A stretch of DNA of 64,000 nucleotides from Adiantum capillus-veneris (lineage: Eukaryota > Streptophyta > Polypodiopsida > Polypodiales > Pteridaceae), in assembly GCA_014529385.2 (NCBI GenBank), contig CM043943.1, positions 151,191,092 to 151,255,091 on the forward strand, written 5' to 3'. Positions 44,140 through 54,455 of this stretch are shown here, in pieces. Both the position numbers and the translations under genes were made by a program. The notes under the pieces are model-generated. The model was not told the origin of the DNA, made no database searches, and saw only the letters and a list, made by a program, of their open reading frames with translations. Positions within the stretch are counted from its first letter, which is position 1. Each line of letters starts with the position of its first letter.

Positions 44140-45990
44140 TTATGGTCCCGCAATTTGTGAGAACTTTTCTATGAAGCGTCTATAGTATGCACACATACCT
44201 ATAAAGCTTCTTAGTTCATGAAGATTCCTTGGTTTAGGCCATCCTTTTATTACCTCTAACTTTGATGGATCCATTTGGATGCCATCTTGAGAGATAATAT
44301 GACCTAAATACTGAATCTCTTGCAAGAAAAATTCACTTTTCTTTCGATTAACATAAAGTTTATTCTCTCTTAAAACTTGAAATATTACCTGGAGATGTTG
44401 CTTGTGTTCCTCCAATGAATTAGAGTAGATGATAATATTATCAAAGAACACTCCATTGAAGGTTCGATGAGGCCTGAACAGCTTCTCCATCAAGCGGTTG
44501 AATGTGGCTAGTGCATTGGTCAAGCCAAAAGGCATGACAATGTATTCGTAAAGACCAAATGTGGTGCGAAATGTGGTCTTTACAATGTCTTGATCAACTA
44601 TCCTTATTTGATGATAGCCACTTTTTAGGTCAATCCTACTGAAGTAGGTCGATCCTTGTAGCTTATCAAATAGGTCTTCTACCCGTGGAACGGGGAACCT
44701 ATTCTTGATAGTGATCCTATTTAGTGCTCTATAGTCGACACACATACGATATGTGCCGTCTTTCTTTTGCACTAGTAGCACAGGTGAGCAAAATGGAGAT
44801 GAGCTTGGCCTAACCATACCCTTCTCAACTAACTCATGCACTTGCCGCATAATCTCCTCTTGTTGAGCTTGAGAAACTCTATAAGGAGGTTTGTTAGGCG
44901 GTGAACTTCCTGGAAGAAGTTCAATTGCATGGTCATCATTACCTTGTTTAGGAGGTAGCTCACAAGGGATGTCGTCAATAAAAACATCTTGAAACCCCTT
45001 GAGAAAATTGGATAACTCTAATTCCTTTTGGTTGCTTTTATTTTCTTTTGCTAAAGCATTAGGTTCATTTTGAGAATCTTTAACAAAAATCATGTACACG
45101 GAAATAGAGCTCTTTATTGACTTGTTGAAAGCTGGTGTATGTACAATGGGGATAGTGTTACCAATTTCCTTAGCATCTCTATACATGTCTTTTTTCCTGA
45201 ACTTAAAGGAGATTCTCCTTTCAGGAAATTTAACATCGGCAGCCAGGCGGTCAAACCATGGTGCCCCTAGGATTACATCCTCATGCTTGAGAGGAGAGAT
45301 AAAGAGGTCCTCTTTGTCCACATAGCCTTGGACATGAAGCCTCAATTTCCCGATTAAGGGAGTGACTGAAGCTTCTTGCCCCTTCAAGGCACTATCTGCG
45401 GGTAGGACATCTCCCATCTCATAGGATTGTATGCCTAGCTTGGTGGTTAACTCTATAGATATAAAATTGTGAGTAGAACCAGGGTCAAAGAGAATAAAAG
45501 CATCATGTTCTCTTACCTTTCCCCAAGCATGGCATAGAGGAGATCCTTTGTGATGAGTTTGGTGAATCTCCTCCTCTTGGATTTCAACCAAGGAAGCCCT
45601 AGGAGGATCTTGGCGGTTGTTCTTTTGGGGACAGGCGCGGTAAGCATGCCCTTGTTCGTCGCACTTGAAACACCGGTTATCTTTACGATAACGCTCAAGC
45701 TCTTCAGGAGAGAGTTTGTTCTTACCTTTGTAAACTCCCTTCTCTTTAGCTTTGTTGGAGTTGCCCGTAGGAGACTTTTGGACATTGTCCTTCCACTTAG
45801 GCTCATTGGAACCTTTTTTTTCCGGGGGCTTATTATTTCTTTTAGCCCCCGTTTGGAAATTGATTCGAGAGCCCACCATAGTATGGTGTATTACTGCCGA
45901 TATGGTACGTGGCCTTTGGGAGTTGACATACTCCGCCATTTCTTCGGTTAAGCCCGCACAAAATTGTTGCTTTTGCTCTCCAAAATCCAA
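44140..45990 (-). pseudogene. Gag end, protease and reverse transcriptase of D
   Basis: A 616-residue open frame. Residues 1-110: Gag end with NSQRPRTISAVIHHTMV. About 103-116: zinc knuckle CFKCDEQGHAYRAC. About 150-250: protease with FDPGSTHNFISIELTTKLG and ILGAPWFD. About 360-600: RT with [48 protein letters not shown] and the catalytic box FFDNIIIYSN, where the family has FFDD. The changed codon is 44437-44439 (GAT to AAT). The frame ends at TAA after SQIAGP. Gag and Pol share one frame here, without the frameshift typical of yeast Ty3. Confidence 0.93.
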
Positions 45991-46054
45991 CTTTTTGAAG
46001 ACAGTGGCTTTGAGTTGTAGGTCCCAAAACTTGTCTACATATTTGTGGATGGAT

Positions 46055-46381
46055 TCATTGGGAGGGAGCTTTAAGCTTCGCCATTTGGTGAGTACTTTGT
46101 CTTTGGCATCGGTGACCCAAAAACTGCTTCATAATGGAAGGTCTTAAAGCTTTCCATGTTCGTGGAGCTTCACCATTGGCTCGTAGGCTAGACCACCATT
46201 GCCTGGCGGACTTTTGAAAGTGCATAGCTACATGGCGTAGCTTAGAGGACTCCGTGAATCCCTCATCTCCAAACTCCGCATCAAATTGCTGGATAAAGGC
46301 TAAGACTTTGTCCGTAGCACCAAAGGTACCATCATAGGTAAGGAAAGAGATGCTCTTCCCTCCCTCTTTGAATTTCTTCAA
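46055..46381 (-). pseudogene. capsid region of D Gag
   Basis: FKEGGKSISFLTYDGTFGAT, DKVLAFIQQFDAEFGDEGF, SARQWWSSLRANGE. A one-base shift near 46120 sends the last 25 residues out of frame. The true frame continues into 45990. Confidence 0.88.
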
Positions 46382-46432
46382 TTTGGACGACCTCTTCCAT
46401 GCGGCATAGGATTTCCTATGGCCTCTTTTTTT

Positions 46433-47119
46433 TCATGGTTCAAAGGTTGCACCATCACTTTCTTCAGAAGATGAAGAATTTGAAGAAGGTGGAGAAGAGG
46501 GTGACCTCTTCCTCGCCTTTTTCTTGTCTTGATCTTTGTCGTCTTCACCATCTCTTTCATAAGAGGAAGAGGATGAAGAAGATGGAGAAGAGGGTGTCCT
46601 CTTTCTCGCCTTTTTCTTCTCTTGCTTTTTATCATCCCTCTTTGAATTATGGCATGGAGAAGAGTGTGATGGTCTTCTCCGCTTTGGTGATGATGGAGAG
46701 CGTTTAGCCCGCCGTCTTTGTGGAGCCATCTCCGCCGAGGTGGCGGGAGACTCGCTTCTTTCTCGTTCCTTCGGTGGAGGCTCTTGAGTTGTCCTTTGGG
46801 AAGGAGATGCATCATCAAGAAGTAAATTCTTGAGCCCTTCATATGGATTCTCTTCTTCTTCCCGAATCGGAGAGAGACCTCTTTTGGTAGTCTCACAAGG
46901 AGGATTCCTAGGTGTTCTCTCGTCATGGTGATGAGCTTGGAGAATCTTGTGAGCACGGAGTTGCCGTTGCACTTCACTTTGGAGAGATGGAATTCCCATG
47001 GCTTGTTGAAGCCTAGAAACAAGATAGTTAACAAGCACTGAAGCATCATTAGTAGCTTGCTCATGAGCAAAATCAAAGTTATCAACATTAATTTCACTCT
47101 CTTTACTATTGTCAGCCAT
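46433..47119 (-). CDS. Gag N-terminal arm of D, basic/serine-rich
   Basis: Starts MADNSKESEINVDNFDFAHE with a helix-rich first 80 residues (LVNYLVSRLQQAMG). Then come PPKERERSESPATSAEMAPQ and two repeats of the pattern KKKARKR-(T/S)-PSSP followed by serine runs (about residues 160-225). A TGA after SDGATFEP separates it from the capsid frame. The composition resembles SR-protein arms and bipartite nuclear signals. The arm also exists in A and C, so it belongs to the family and is not a local expansion. Confidence 0.8.
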   Translation of the reverse strand: MADNSKESEINVDNFDFAHEQATNDASVLVNYLVSRLQQAMGIPSLQSEVQRQLRAHKILQAHHHDERTPRNPPCETTKRGLSPIREEEENPYEGLKNLLLDDASPSQRTTQEPPPKERERSESPATSAEMAPQRRRAKRSPSSPKRRRPSHSSPCHNSKRDDKKQEKKKARKRTPSSPSSSSSSSYERDGEDDKDQDKKKARKRSPSSPPSSNSSSSEESDGATFEP

Positions 47120-47529
47120 TCTAACAAATTTTAGGTGTAAACTTTTTAGGTGTACTTTGGCACTTCAAGCCCTAGTTGCTACTCCTCTTTACCCCTTTAG
47201 AAAAAGCACTCAAGCTACTGTACCCGCGGCTCGAATACCATTAATTGCAAGGAATAGAAGAGAGGGTCTTTCGACACCAAAACAGCACTGGCTCCTGTCA
47301 AGCTTCTAATAGCTCAATAGTGGGTAGGCAAGCCCCGTAGGACTCCACTAATAAGACCATAGCTCTCGACGGTGATGCCCCGTTAACTGCACAAAGGCAG
47401 GCGCACTGCAAGGCTGAAAAATCCCTATTCTACTTACTCACAGGAAATTAATAATACCAACCATTTGTAGCTAGCTTGAGGACCTCCCTTCTTAAGCAAG
47501 AAAAGAGAAACCTTGTGCTCTGATACCAA
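47120..47529 (-). other. 5' leader and primer site of D
   Basis: Noncoding. The plus strand GCTCTGATACCAA at 47517-47529 is the complement of the initiator Met primer site. Confidence 0.88.
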
Positions 47530-49115
47530 TGTAACATTTAATGGCCTAATAACTTGTGTGTAGCGGAAATGAGCATGAACATAGTGGACATTTCATTAGA
47601 ATAGATTCCTAATGAGAATTACAAGAGTGCTTGGGTGGAGGGAGCAACAAAAAATCATAACCCCTAGTTAGATAGCATCGATAATACTTTCAAAAGAGAG
47701 AGAAATTAAGCGAATGACAACAGTTGAGGACCGGATTTGCATGGAGCCGGTCCCCTCTCCAAAAGGCTTTGTATTATGGTTTCTCCCATCAAGAGAGACA
47801 TTGTACAATACAATTCTTTGTGTTCCTTCAAGACTAGCTAGTGCAATGAAGATGAAATCTTCATGCACTAAGCAAAACACTTAGCAAACACAACTTGAAT
47901 TATCCCCATTCTCAGACCCAAGACCTCACACACCTTCAAAGATGGTGAGAGCTAGCAAGGTATGAGAGTAGATTGAGAGGAAGAAGGAGTATCTTACAAG
48001 AAAGATGTACATCTCCTCACATAATCACTCATATTAGCATAGCTTAGCTTAGTAATTAGCTTGGTAGAGGAGATGAGCATGCATTGAAGCTTGGCTCTTG
48101 ATTGGATTTGCATCCACATTCCAAGAGTGTGTTGATGTAGGCTTCTATCTCACAAGCTTGGAGTAGGTGATGAGCTCTCCATTAAAGCTTGTGAAGAGAT
48201 AGTCTTCTCTTTCTTCACACATGAGATTGTGTGAGTGTGTGTGATAATGCCTTGCTAAAATCAGCCCCCTCTCTCTCTTCGGCGAGCCCTCTTGGTATTT
48301 GCTCTTGCTGAGCCCTCATTGGCTCTCCCCAAGTCAAGCCAATGACTATTAAGCAGCATAAGTGATAGCCTTCTGACATGTGTCCCCCTTTCCCCCTTTT
48401 GTGAGAGCTTTAGGTAATTAAATAATTAAACTAAACTCTCATTGGACCCCTTTGCCTCCTGGCCAATAGGAATCAGGCAAACTATTGGGCTCCTGAATGC
48501 TCATTGGACCCCTTGTGAGACTGCCCAATAGTCTTCTAGGAGACTTAATTCTCATTGGTTTCTTTTATTAAATGTTTTTAAATTAATTAAACTAGATTTA
48601 CTCTAGCTTAATTCTCATTGGTCCACTTCAAGGGTCATCCAATAGAAACTGGGCACACCTTGTGGGCATCTGGCCTAGGGAGCTGACATGTGTCCCTCAT
48701 TCCCTGTGTAAAGGGAGCATGTGTGTGTGTGTGTGGCCTTCTCTCTCATCCCCTAGAAGAAGGGCTCACCCCCTCCCATGTAGGGATATGTGTTGACTTT
48801 GGAGAGCACACAAAGCATCCAATTCCCCCTAAGCTTTAACCCTTTGGACACAACCTTTGAATTTTGGAACCTTAGCATTTTGGAAGTCTTAATGGGTTGA
48901 ACCTTAGGGTCTTTTTAGCCCATTGTTGCACATGGCTCTTTTGCAGATGGACCCCCCTTTGGATCCCTATTTTCCCTCCTTTGGATCCCTACTGTGGCCG
49001 GTCTGCTAGCTTAACCAATATTCTAGCCTTTTCTCCCCTGGCACTTCCCCGCATTAAATGATCAGTTTAATATGAGAAAATCATTTAGGAGAATTAGATA
49101 TTGATTATTATGACA
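47530..49115 (-). repeat. 5' LTR of D
   Basis: The partner of 40277-41862. Stem-loop at 47726-47757, GT run at 48720-48735. Confidence 0.96.
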
Positions 49116-49120
49116 TTCAG

Positions 49121-50590
49121 CATGAAGCCACAGGACATGGGGCCAAACGCCAAATCAAGCCCCTAGGTGTGTGTATATAAGTAGAAATAACCATTTTTTA
49201 GGAAAAATATTGGTAAAACGGAGAAATCCGGTCATAAAATTTGCATGAGAGTGTATATAATGTGTTTCGGTGATGTTTGTGATCTATTATGAATTTTGGG
49301 GATTTTATGGGTTTTATTTGCTATTTTCCTTTTAATTTTGCTAATTTTCGGCAGAAAAACTTCAAAAATACAAAAAACAGGTGAAAAACAATCGTAATGA
49401 AAAACAAAAAATATGGGGATGACTAGTGACTAAGAACAACCTATGGTACAGTGGGGGTGCAATTATGAGACTGGAGCGGAAAGCATGTTTTAGCCAGGTT
49501 TTGACCGAAATGACAAATTTCTTGTAAACAGATCAAATAGAGTCCAAATCAAGAAATTTTTGAGCCTAAACTGCATCTCGCAGAAAGATAGGAGCACATG
49601 TCAAATTTCATGAAAAATGGTTCGGGGACCTCCATTATAAGAATTTTTCACCCCATTTTTAGCTCATTCTCACTATTGACTTTGTGGAGAGAGCTTCTGC
49701 CACCTAGAGCGGATCGACCTTCCCGCAGCTTCTACGACGCGCACGTCTACCCGACCAGCTCCAGACATGAGAGGTAGGCTCACCACCTTGAGCTTTTTGC
49801 GCATGTTTGTCATTCTGTCGCGAAAACTAGCGTAGAGGTCACACACAAAGCGAGCGGTAGAGACCTGCAAGTAGAAACGGAGGCCTAACGGCTAACCCAA
49901 AAGCAACAAGACTTCATCATCAGCTTACCCTAGTCTAGGAGACCAGTCCTGGATAGCCAAAGGCAGTGGGAAACCATCGGGAAAAACCCTAATTCCCAGA
50001 AACCCGCAAGAGGCCACCAAATGGGAAATTAGCGAAACGGCGACCAAATGCTACCAAAATTTATGGGTAGGAGCATCTCGACATGCTCGACAAGTCCATA
50101 TGACCCGCATGACCCAAAAGTGACCCGAAGCGGCACTAAACCTCAGAAACGGCATCAGACACACAAAGCGTCAAAATGCACTTGTGGCCAAACCGCAAGT
50201 CCGTTTGCCACCAAACTTCACGAGCGGCTTTCCTAGACCATCAACAACCAAGTCCTATGGTGGTAGACTACCACGAATCATCAAAGGTATGTAAACACAA
50301 CCATGGGTGCTTCTAGAGCGACAAATTGCCAAATGGAGCTCCGGTGAAGCCAAAGTCAACAAAAACCATACGGCAAGGATCCCCAAGGGATTGGGAAGCT
50401 ATGGAGACCAACATCGAGGAATTTCATCGCCAAAAAGCACTCCAAAAGTCTGAAAACGTCTCGGAGGCTCTGAAGTCCACACAGGGAGTTATACTCTATC
50501 CATTTGACTTTTTTATTGAAATTAGGCTCAAAAGGGACTTAGGGGGGCAAAGGGCAAGCACTGGGAGCGCTAACACTGGAAAAATCATCA
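49121..50590 (+). other. noncoding part of X
   Basis: AT-rich to 49650 with TGTATATAAGTAG near 49172, then a GC-richer stretch. Frames at 50048-50236 and 50326-50670 have no coding character that I can defend. Confidence 0.5.
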
Positions 50591-50591
50591 G

Positions 50592-51470
50592 GAGACATCC
50601 TACACGTAGGATGTCTCAAGGACATTTTTTGGCACAAAACCCAACAATTCTTGTCATGCACATGTTCTGAATGACATTTACAAGCCCTACACCAAGTTTC
50701 ATCACATTTGGATCAGATTTGACCTCATATGCATGGAAAAACGCAAAGTTAGGGCATAAAGGCACTAATGGGCCATTGACCTACCAAATCTTGTCCAAAT
50801 CTCATGAAACTTGCACAACACATTCACATACACATCAGCTAACTTTCTGTGTGGTAAGGAAGTAAAAATGAGGAATAAGACATCCTACGCGTAGGATGTC
50901 TAATTGACCTTCTTGGCATGGGGGGGAAGTTTTGTCATTCCAGATTCAATCACCTCATCAGCAAGAGCCCATATGTCAAGTTTGAAGACATTCTAGTCAC
51001 TCTTGACCCCCAACACCTTCAAGATACAATTTTTGAGCCCAAAAACACCTCACAGAGCCCTACAGGCATCAAATCTTATCCAAATTCAAATCCAAGAACA
51101 TGGCCATGTTCCATAGGCAAAGGACAACCCACAGAACAAGTTTCATGCAATTCTGATGAAATAGACATCCTACGCGTAGGATGTCTTAAGCTTAAATTTA
51201 GCCTTCTGTGCAAGAAATGACATCATAGGAGCCAATACCATGATGCATTGAGCCCATATACCAAGTTTCAACCCATTTGGACATCAATTGCTACCCATGA
51301 TGGACAATCTACCCAAATTGTGACCTAAAGCCTAAATCAGCCCAAAAATCCACTTTTTGACATCCAAATTCACATCCAAGCTTATAGCCATGTTCCATGA
51401 GCCTTACACTACCTACATGTCAAGTATGAACCAATTCTGAAGAAAAAGACATCCTACGCGTAGTATGTCT
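50592..51470. repeat. Four palindromes at ~285-bp spacing in X
   Basis: Copies at 50593-50616 (one central change, TACACGTA), 50878-50901 (perfect), 51163-51186 (perfect) and 51447-51470 (one arm change, TAGTATG). Starts are 285, 285 and 284 bp apart. Between them are diverged tandem units sharing phrases such as ACCAAGTTTCA, CATTTGGA and GCCATGTTCCAT. Confidence 0.95.
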
Positions 51471-51636
51471 AGATGGAATTTTTTTGGCTAGATTTGCACT
51501 GTGAGCACATGCACAGCTTCACAAGTTCCTTTTAAGCTATAATTCCAATTTTCAAGTCATTTGGATAAGTAAAACTCAGTTTCACAGCTGATAAGGAAAA
51601 AACGCTAACTTTGGATTTTTGAGTACAACAGGATCT

Positions 51637-54455
51637 ATGGCAGCCTCGAAGTCACCGGCAAAGAAGAAGAGAATGACAATCAAAGATTATCTGGATGAGG
51701 TGGAACCATTTGTCATTCCAGAGGGAGCACTAAAGCCCACTAGCACCTGGATACAGGAAGATCTGTTAGGGTCAAACGACCTAAAGATCTACCAAGGGTT
51801 GTTCAAAGACAATGACGGCAATGTAATAGAGCCACCAATGCTGCCAAGAGAGCTCAATGAATTTGTCTGAAGCAAAATGGCCAGCTACTTGGAGAAAATT
51901 GACCTCCATAACTATTTCCAAGCAATACCAGCAGGAGTGGATGTCAAAAGAGTATGGGAGTTTGTAACAAGCATCAAAGAGGATGGAATGGCCAGGGTGA
52001 CAGATTTGCACGGCAGACCCGATACAGAAATCATAATCACGGAGCGGGTTGTAGCCCATGCACTAGATCTCTCCAATCAGGGAGACAGTGTGACAAAAAT
52101 AAGGGATGAAGTCAAGGTGTACAAAGAGAAAAAGGCCAATTACACCTTTGAATACATCGCCAACCCAAAGGTGGCGATCATGAGCCAATTGTACAACCAG
52201 TACTTCCACATGTGCACTAAGAGGCCACATAAGTACAGGATGCCACCAGGTGCAATTGCCACAACGTTTACTTGGGCAATGATAAAAGGCACCCCAAAGA
52301 TAATCAACTATGCGGCATACATACATGACAGCTTGGTAAAAATGGGGAACAAAAAGGCAGCCTACATAGTGCCAGAAGAAATGATAACCAAGGTAATTTA
52401 TGCAGCACTACACGCCAATGGAAGGTGGCCTGATCCCCCATCTCAGAATGACTGGCTAAGGGTAAAGGAAGACAAAGAAGACGAGCCACAACGAGCACCA
52501 AGGGTGGCTACAAGGTTGAAGAGACAACTAGAGCCAGTGGCAGAGGAGCAACCTAAGCAGAAGAAAGGAAAAAAGGAATTTGCTCAAGTGCCAGCCAAAG
52601 AGACAAGATCACAAAAAGCGGCTAGACTCGAGAGGCTGATGGAGAGTTTCCAAGCAGAAAGATCCCTCAAGGGTGATTTAAACGAATTATGGAATCCATC
52701 TCTCGAGTCTATGTTCGGATCCTCCAGAAGAGTGCAGAGGGACCGCTTTGAAGACTATATCAAGAATTTCGAGATTCTTGATGCTACAGCGGAAAACATT
52801 CCCCATGTCCCTTTCACCGAGGAAGAAGTGGAGCAGATAAGGCAGACATTGCTAGATGAACAAAAAAACCAAGAAAGGGAAAGAAAAATGAAAGCAGATA
52901 GAGACTTTAAGGGCAAACCTGCAGCTTTACCAGATAGCCCTAAACCCAGCCCATAGCCATCACCACCACCATCACCACCTCCTAGCAGCCCTCCACCAGA
53001 AGATAGGGAGGCTGGGGACAATCAAGAAGAACACCAGGCTGAGGAGCAAGAGCAAAGGCCAGAACTTGAGCCCAAAGAAGAGACCAAGCCTGCGTCTGAA
53101 CAAAAAGAGCTCGAGGAGGCATATTATGCATTTTTGGACCTGCTAGTTGCAGGCTATACAAGGGAAGAGGCCGCCACAATCGCATTCGACTTGGCGAGAA
53201 CAAAGCATAAAGAACAGATGCCAGGCATTCAGCTAGTCTAGCTAAAGGAAATTGCTACCAACACGGTATACTTGCACCCGCCCTCGAATGATTGGGACAT
53301 GGTGATGACAATGCTAGCTGGAATAAGAGCACAATCGGTGGCATCAGACGAAGAATTGATAACTCTAAAGGCCACCGAAGAAAAGACTAAGATGGAAAGA
53401 GATATTCTGCGGGCACAAAGCCAAGGACAAAAAGAAAGAGAAGCTGACCTCCAGGCCAACTTGGCCACGGCTCTACAAAACTGCCAAGCAAGGAAGAAGC
53501 AAATGAGGCAGCAGCAAAAAGATTGCAAGCATCTGAAGAAGAGTGTCTGCAACTCAGCAAGTCATTGCGAGATGCCGAAAAAGAACGGGATAATCTGACA
53601 CTCCAGCTAGTAGAGGAAACTAAAGAAGTAGAGGCCATGAGGAATGCAAAGGAAAAGGCAGAGATAGAACAAGAAGCAAGCCTGGATGAAGTCCTTGAGC
53701 TCAAGGACCAATTAAAAGTCAAAGATCAAACCATCCAGAGGCTGCGAGCATCACCTACGAGAGTTAGAGCTACAAGCTTGACTCAAATGATTTCCGAAAG
53801 TCAAATATATGAGGAGCAGATGCAAGAACTCCAGAAGGAGTTGACTCTCGAGAAGAAGCAGAGGTTGATGATGGCTGAAGGTTCTATCGTAATGCAAACC
53901 AGAATGGAGGACAGCCAAAAAGCCCTACAAGAAGAATTGGAGAGCATAAAGATAAAGCTCGAGGAGGCTGAAAAGGTAAATGCTGAACTCAATGACCTCC
54001 TCGTGACTATGGGCGGAGAAGCCGAAGCAGAAAAGCAGACACTCCTCAAGAAAATAGAGGAGTTGAAAGGCCGGCAACAAGCAGAAGCAGAGAGCTCAGG
54101 GCCAGCTTCCAATGAGGGCATCGACCTCGACAATGTGGCACATCCTGTGGACACACCCATGCCAGAGGAAAGCATAGCAGGCTCCTCTCAAGAGCTCCAG
54201 GATCTAACACAAGAAGAGGAGGAAAAATTGTGTAAAGCAATAGAGGCAGAGCTCAGAGAAAGCACAAAGGAAGCCTTGGAATGGGAACAGAGGGTTTTCA
54301 AATCTATGACAATTCAAAAAATCAACGCCAGCAATCTCAGGCGTGAATGGCTTCAACACTCTTTCCCATATCCATTGCTGAAGTATGAGGCAACAACAAT
54401 AAACAGGCGAATCAGAGAAGAGCCAACGGTCCCTCTCTACAACGCAGACACCTCG
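51637..54455 (+). pseudogene. Long coiled-coil ORF of X (~940 codons, broken)
   Basis: From ATG 51637 (MAASKSPAKKKRM) one frame runs to about 53490 with three in-frame stops (51868 TGA, 52954 TAG, 53239 TAG). A one-base shift then moves it to the frame ending at 54455. Residues about 90-280 form a globular domain (KIDLHNYFQAIPAGVDVKRV, RPDTEIIITERVVAHALDLS, YRMPPGAIATTFTWAMIKG), followed by a basic linker, a PSPPPSPP stretch and an acidic stretch. From about 53330 there are more than 250 residues of Glu/Lys/Leu-rich coiled coil (KEKAEIEQEASLDEVLELKD). No membrane segment. Its place after pol is where env-like ORFs lie in Athila elements, but it does not look like an envelope. Confidence 0.65.

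Larger units (their letters stand above)
40277..49115 (-). mobile_element. Full-length chromovirus D inserted in X
   Basis: Two LTRs of exactly 1586 bp (40277-41862 and 47530-49115), the same ends as A, polypurine tract at 41863 and primer site at 47517. Flanking 5-mers TACAG (40272-40276) and TTCAG (49116-49120) differ at one base, consistent with an aged target duplication. The internal order on the minus strand is Gag, protease, RT, RNase H, integrase, chromodomain. Several stops or shifts, a small integrase deletion and an RT active-site Asp to Asn change make it defective. LTRs differ at scattered sites only, so it is the youngest chromovirus here. Confidence 0.96.
49121..54455 (+). mobile_element. 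Element X, right part (continuation beyond D)
   Basis: It is contiguous with 40276 once D and one target copy are removed. It carries the same palindrome as the left leader and, on the same strand, a long coiled-coil ORF. It stops inside that ORF at about 54455, where chromovirus C homology begins (CCAGCAGTCCATGAATACTT against D near 44090). An alternative reading is two related elements side by side. No primer site or LTR end was found here to support that. Confidence 0.6.

Noticed and set aside
49121-51640. A second complete element starting here
   Set aside because: No LTR end, primer site or target duplication was found, and the sequence is contiguous with 40276 after removing D. A second element stays possible but unsupported.
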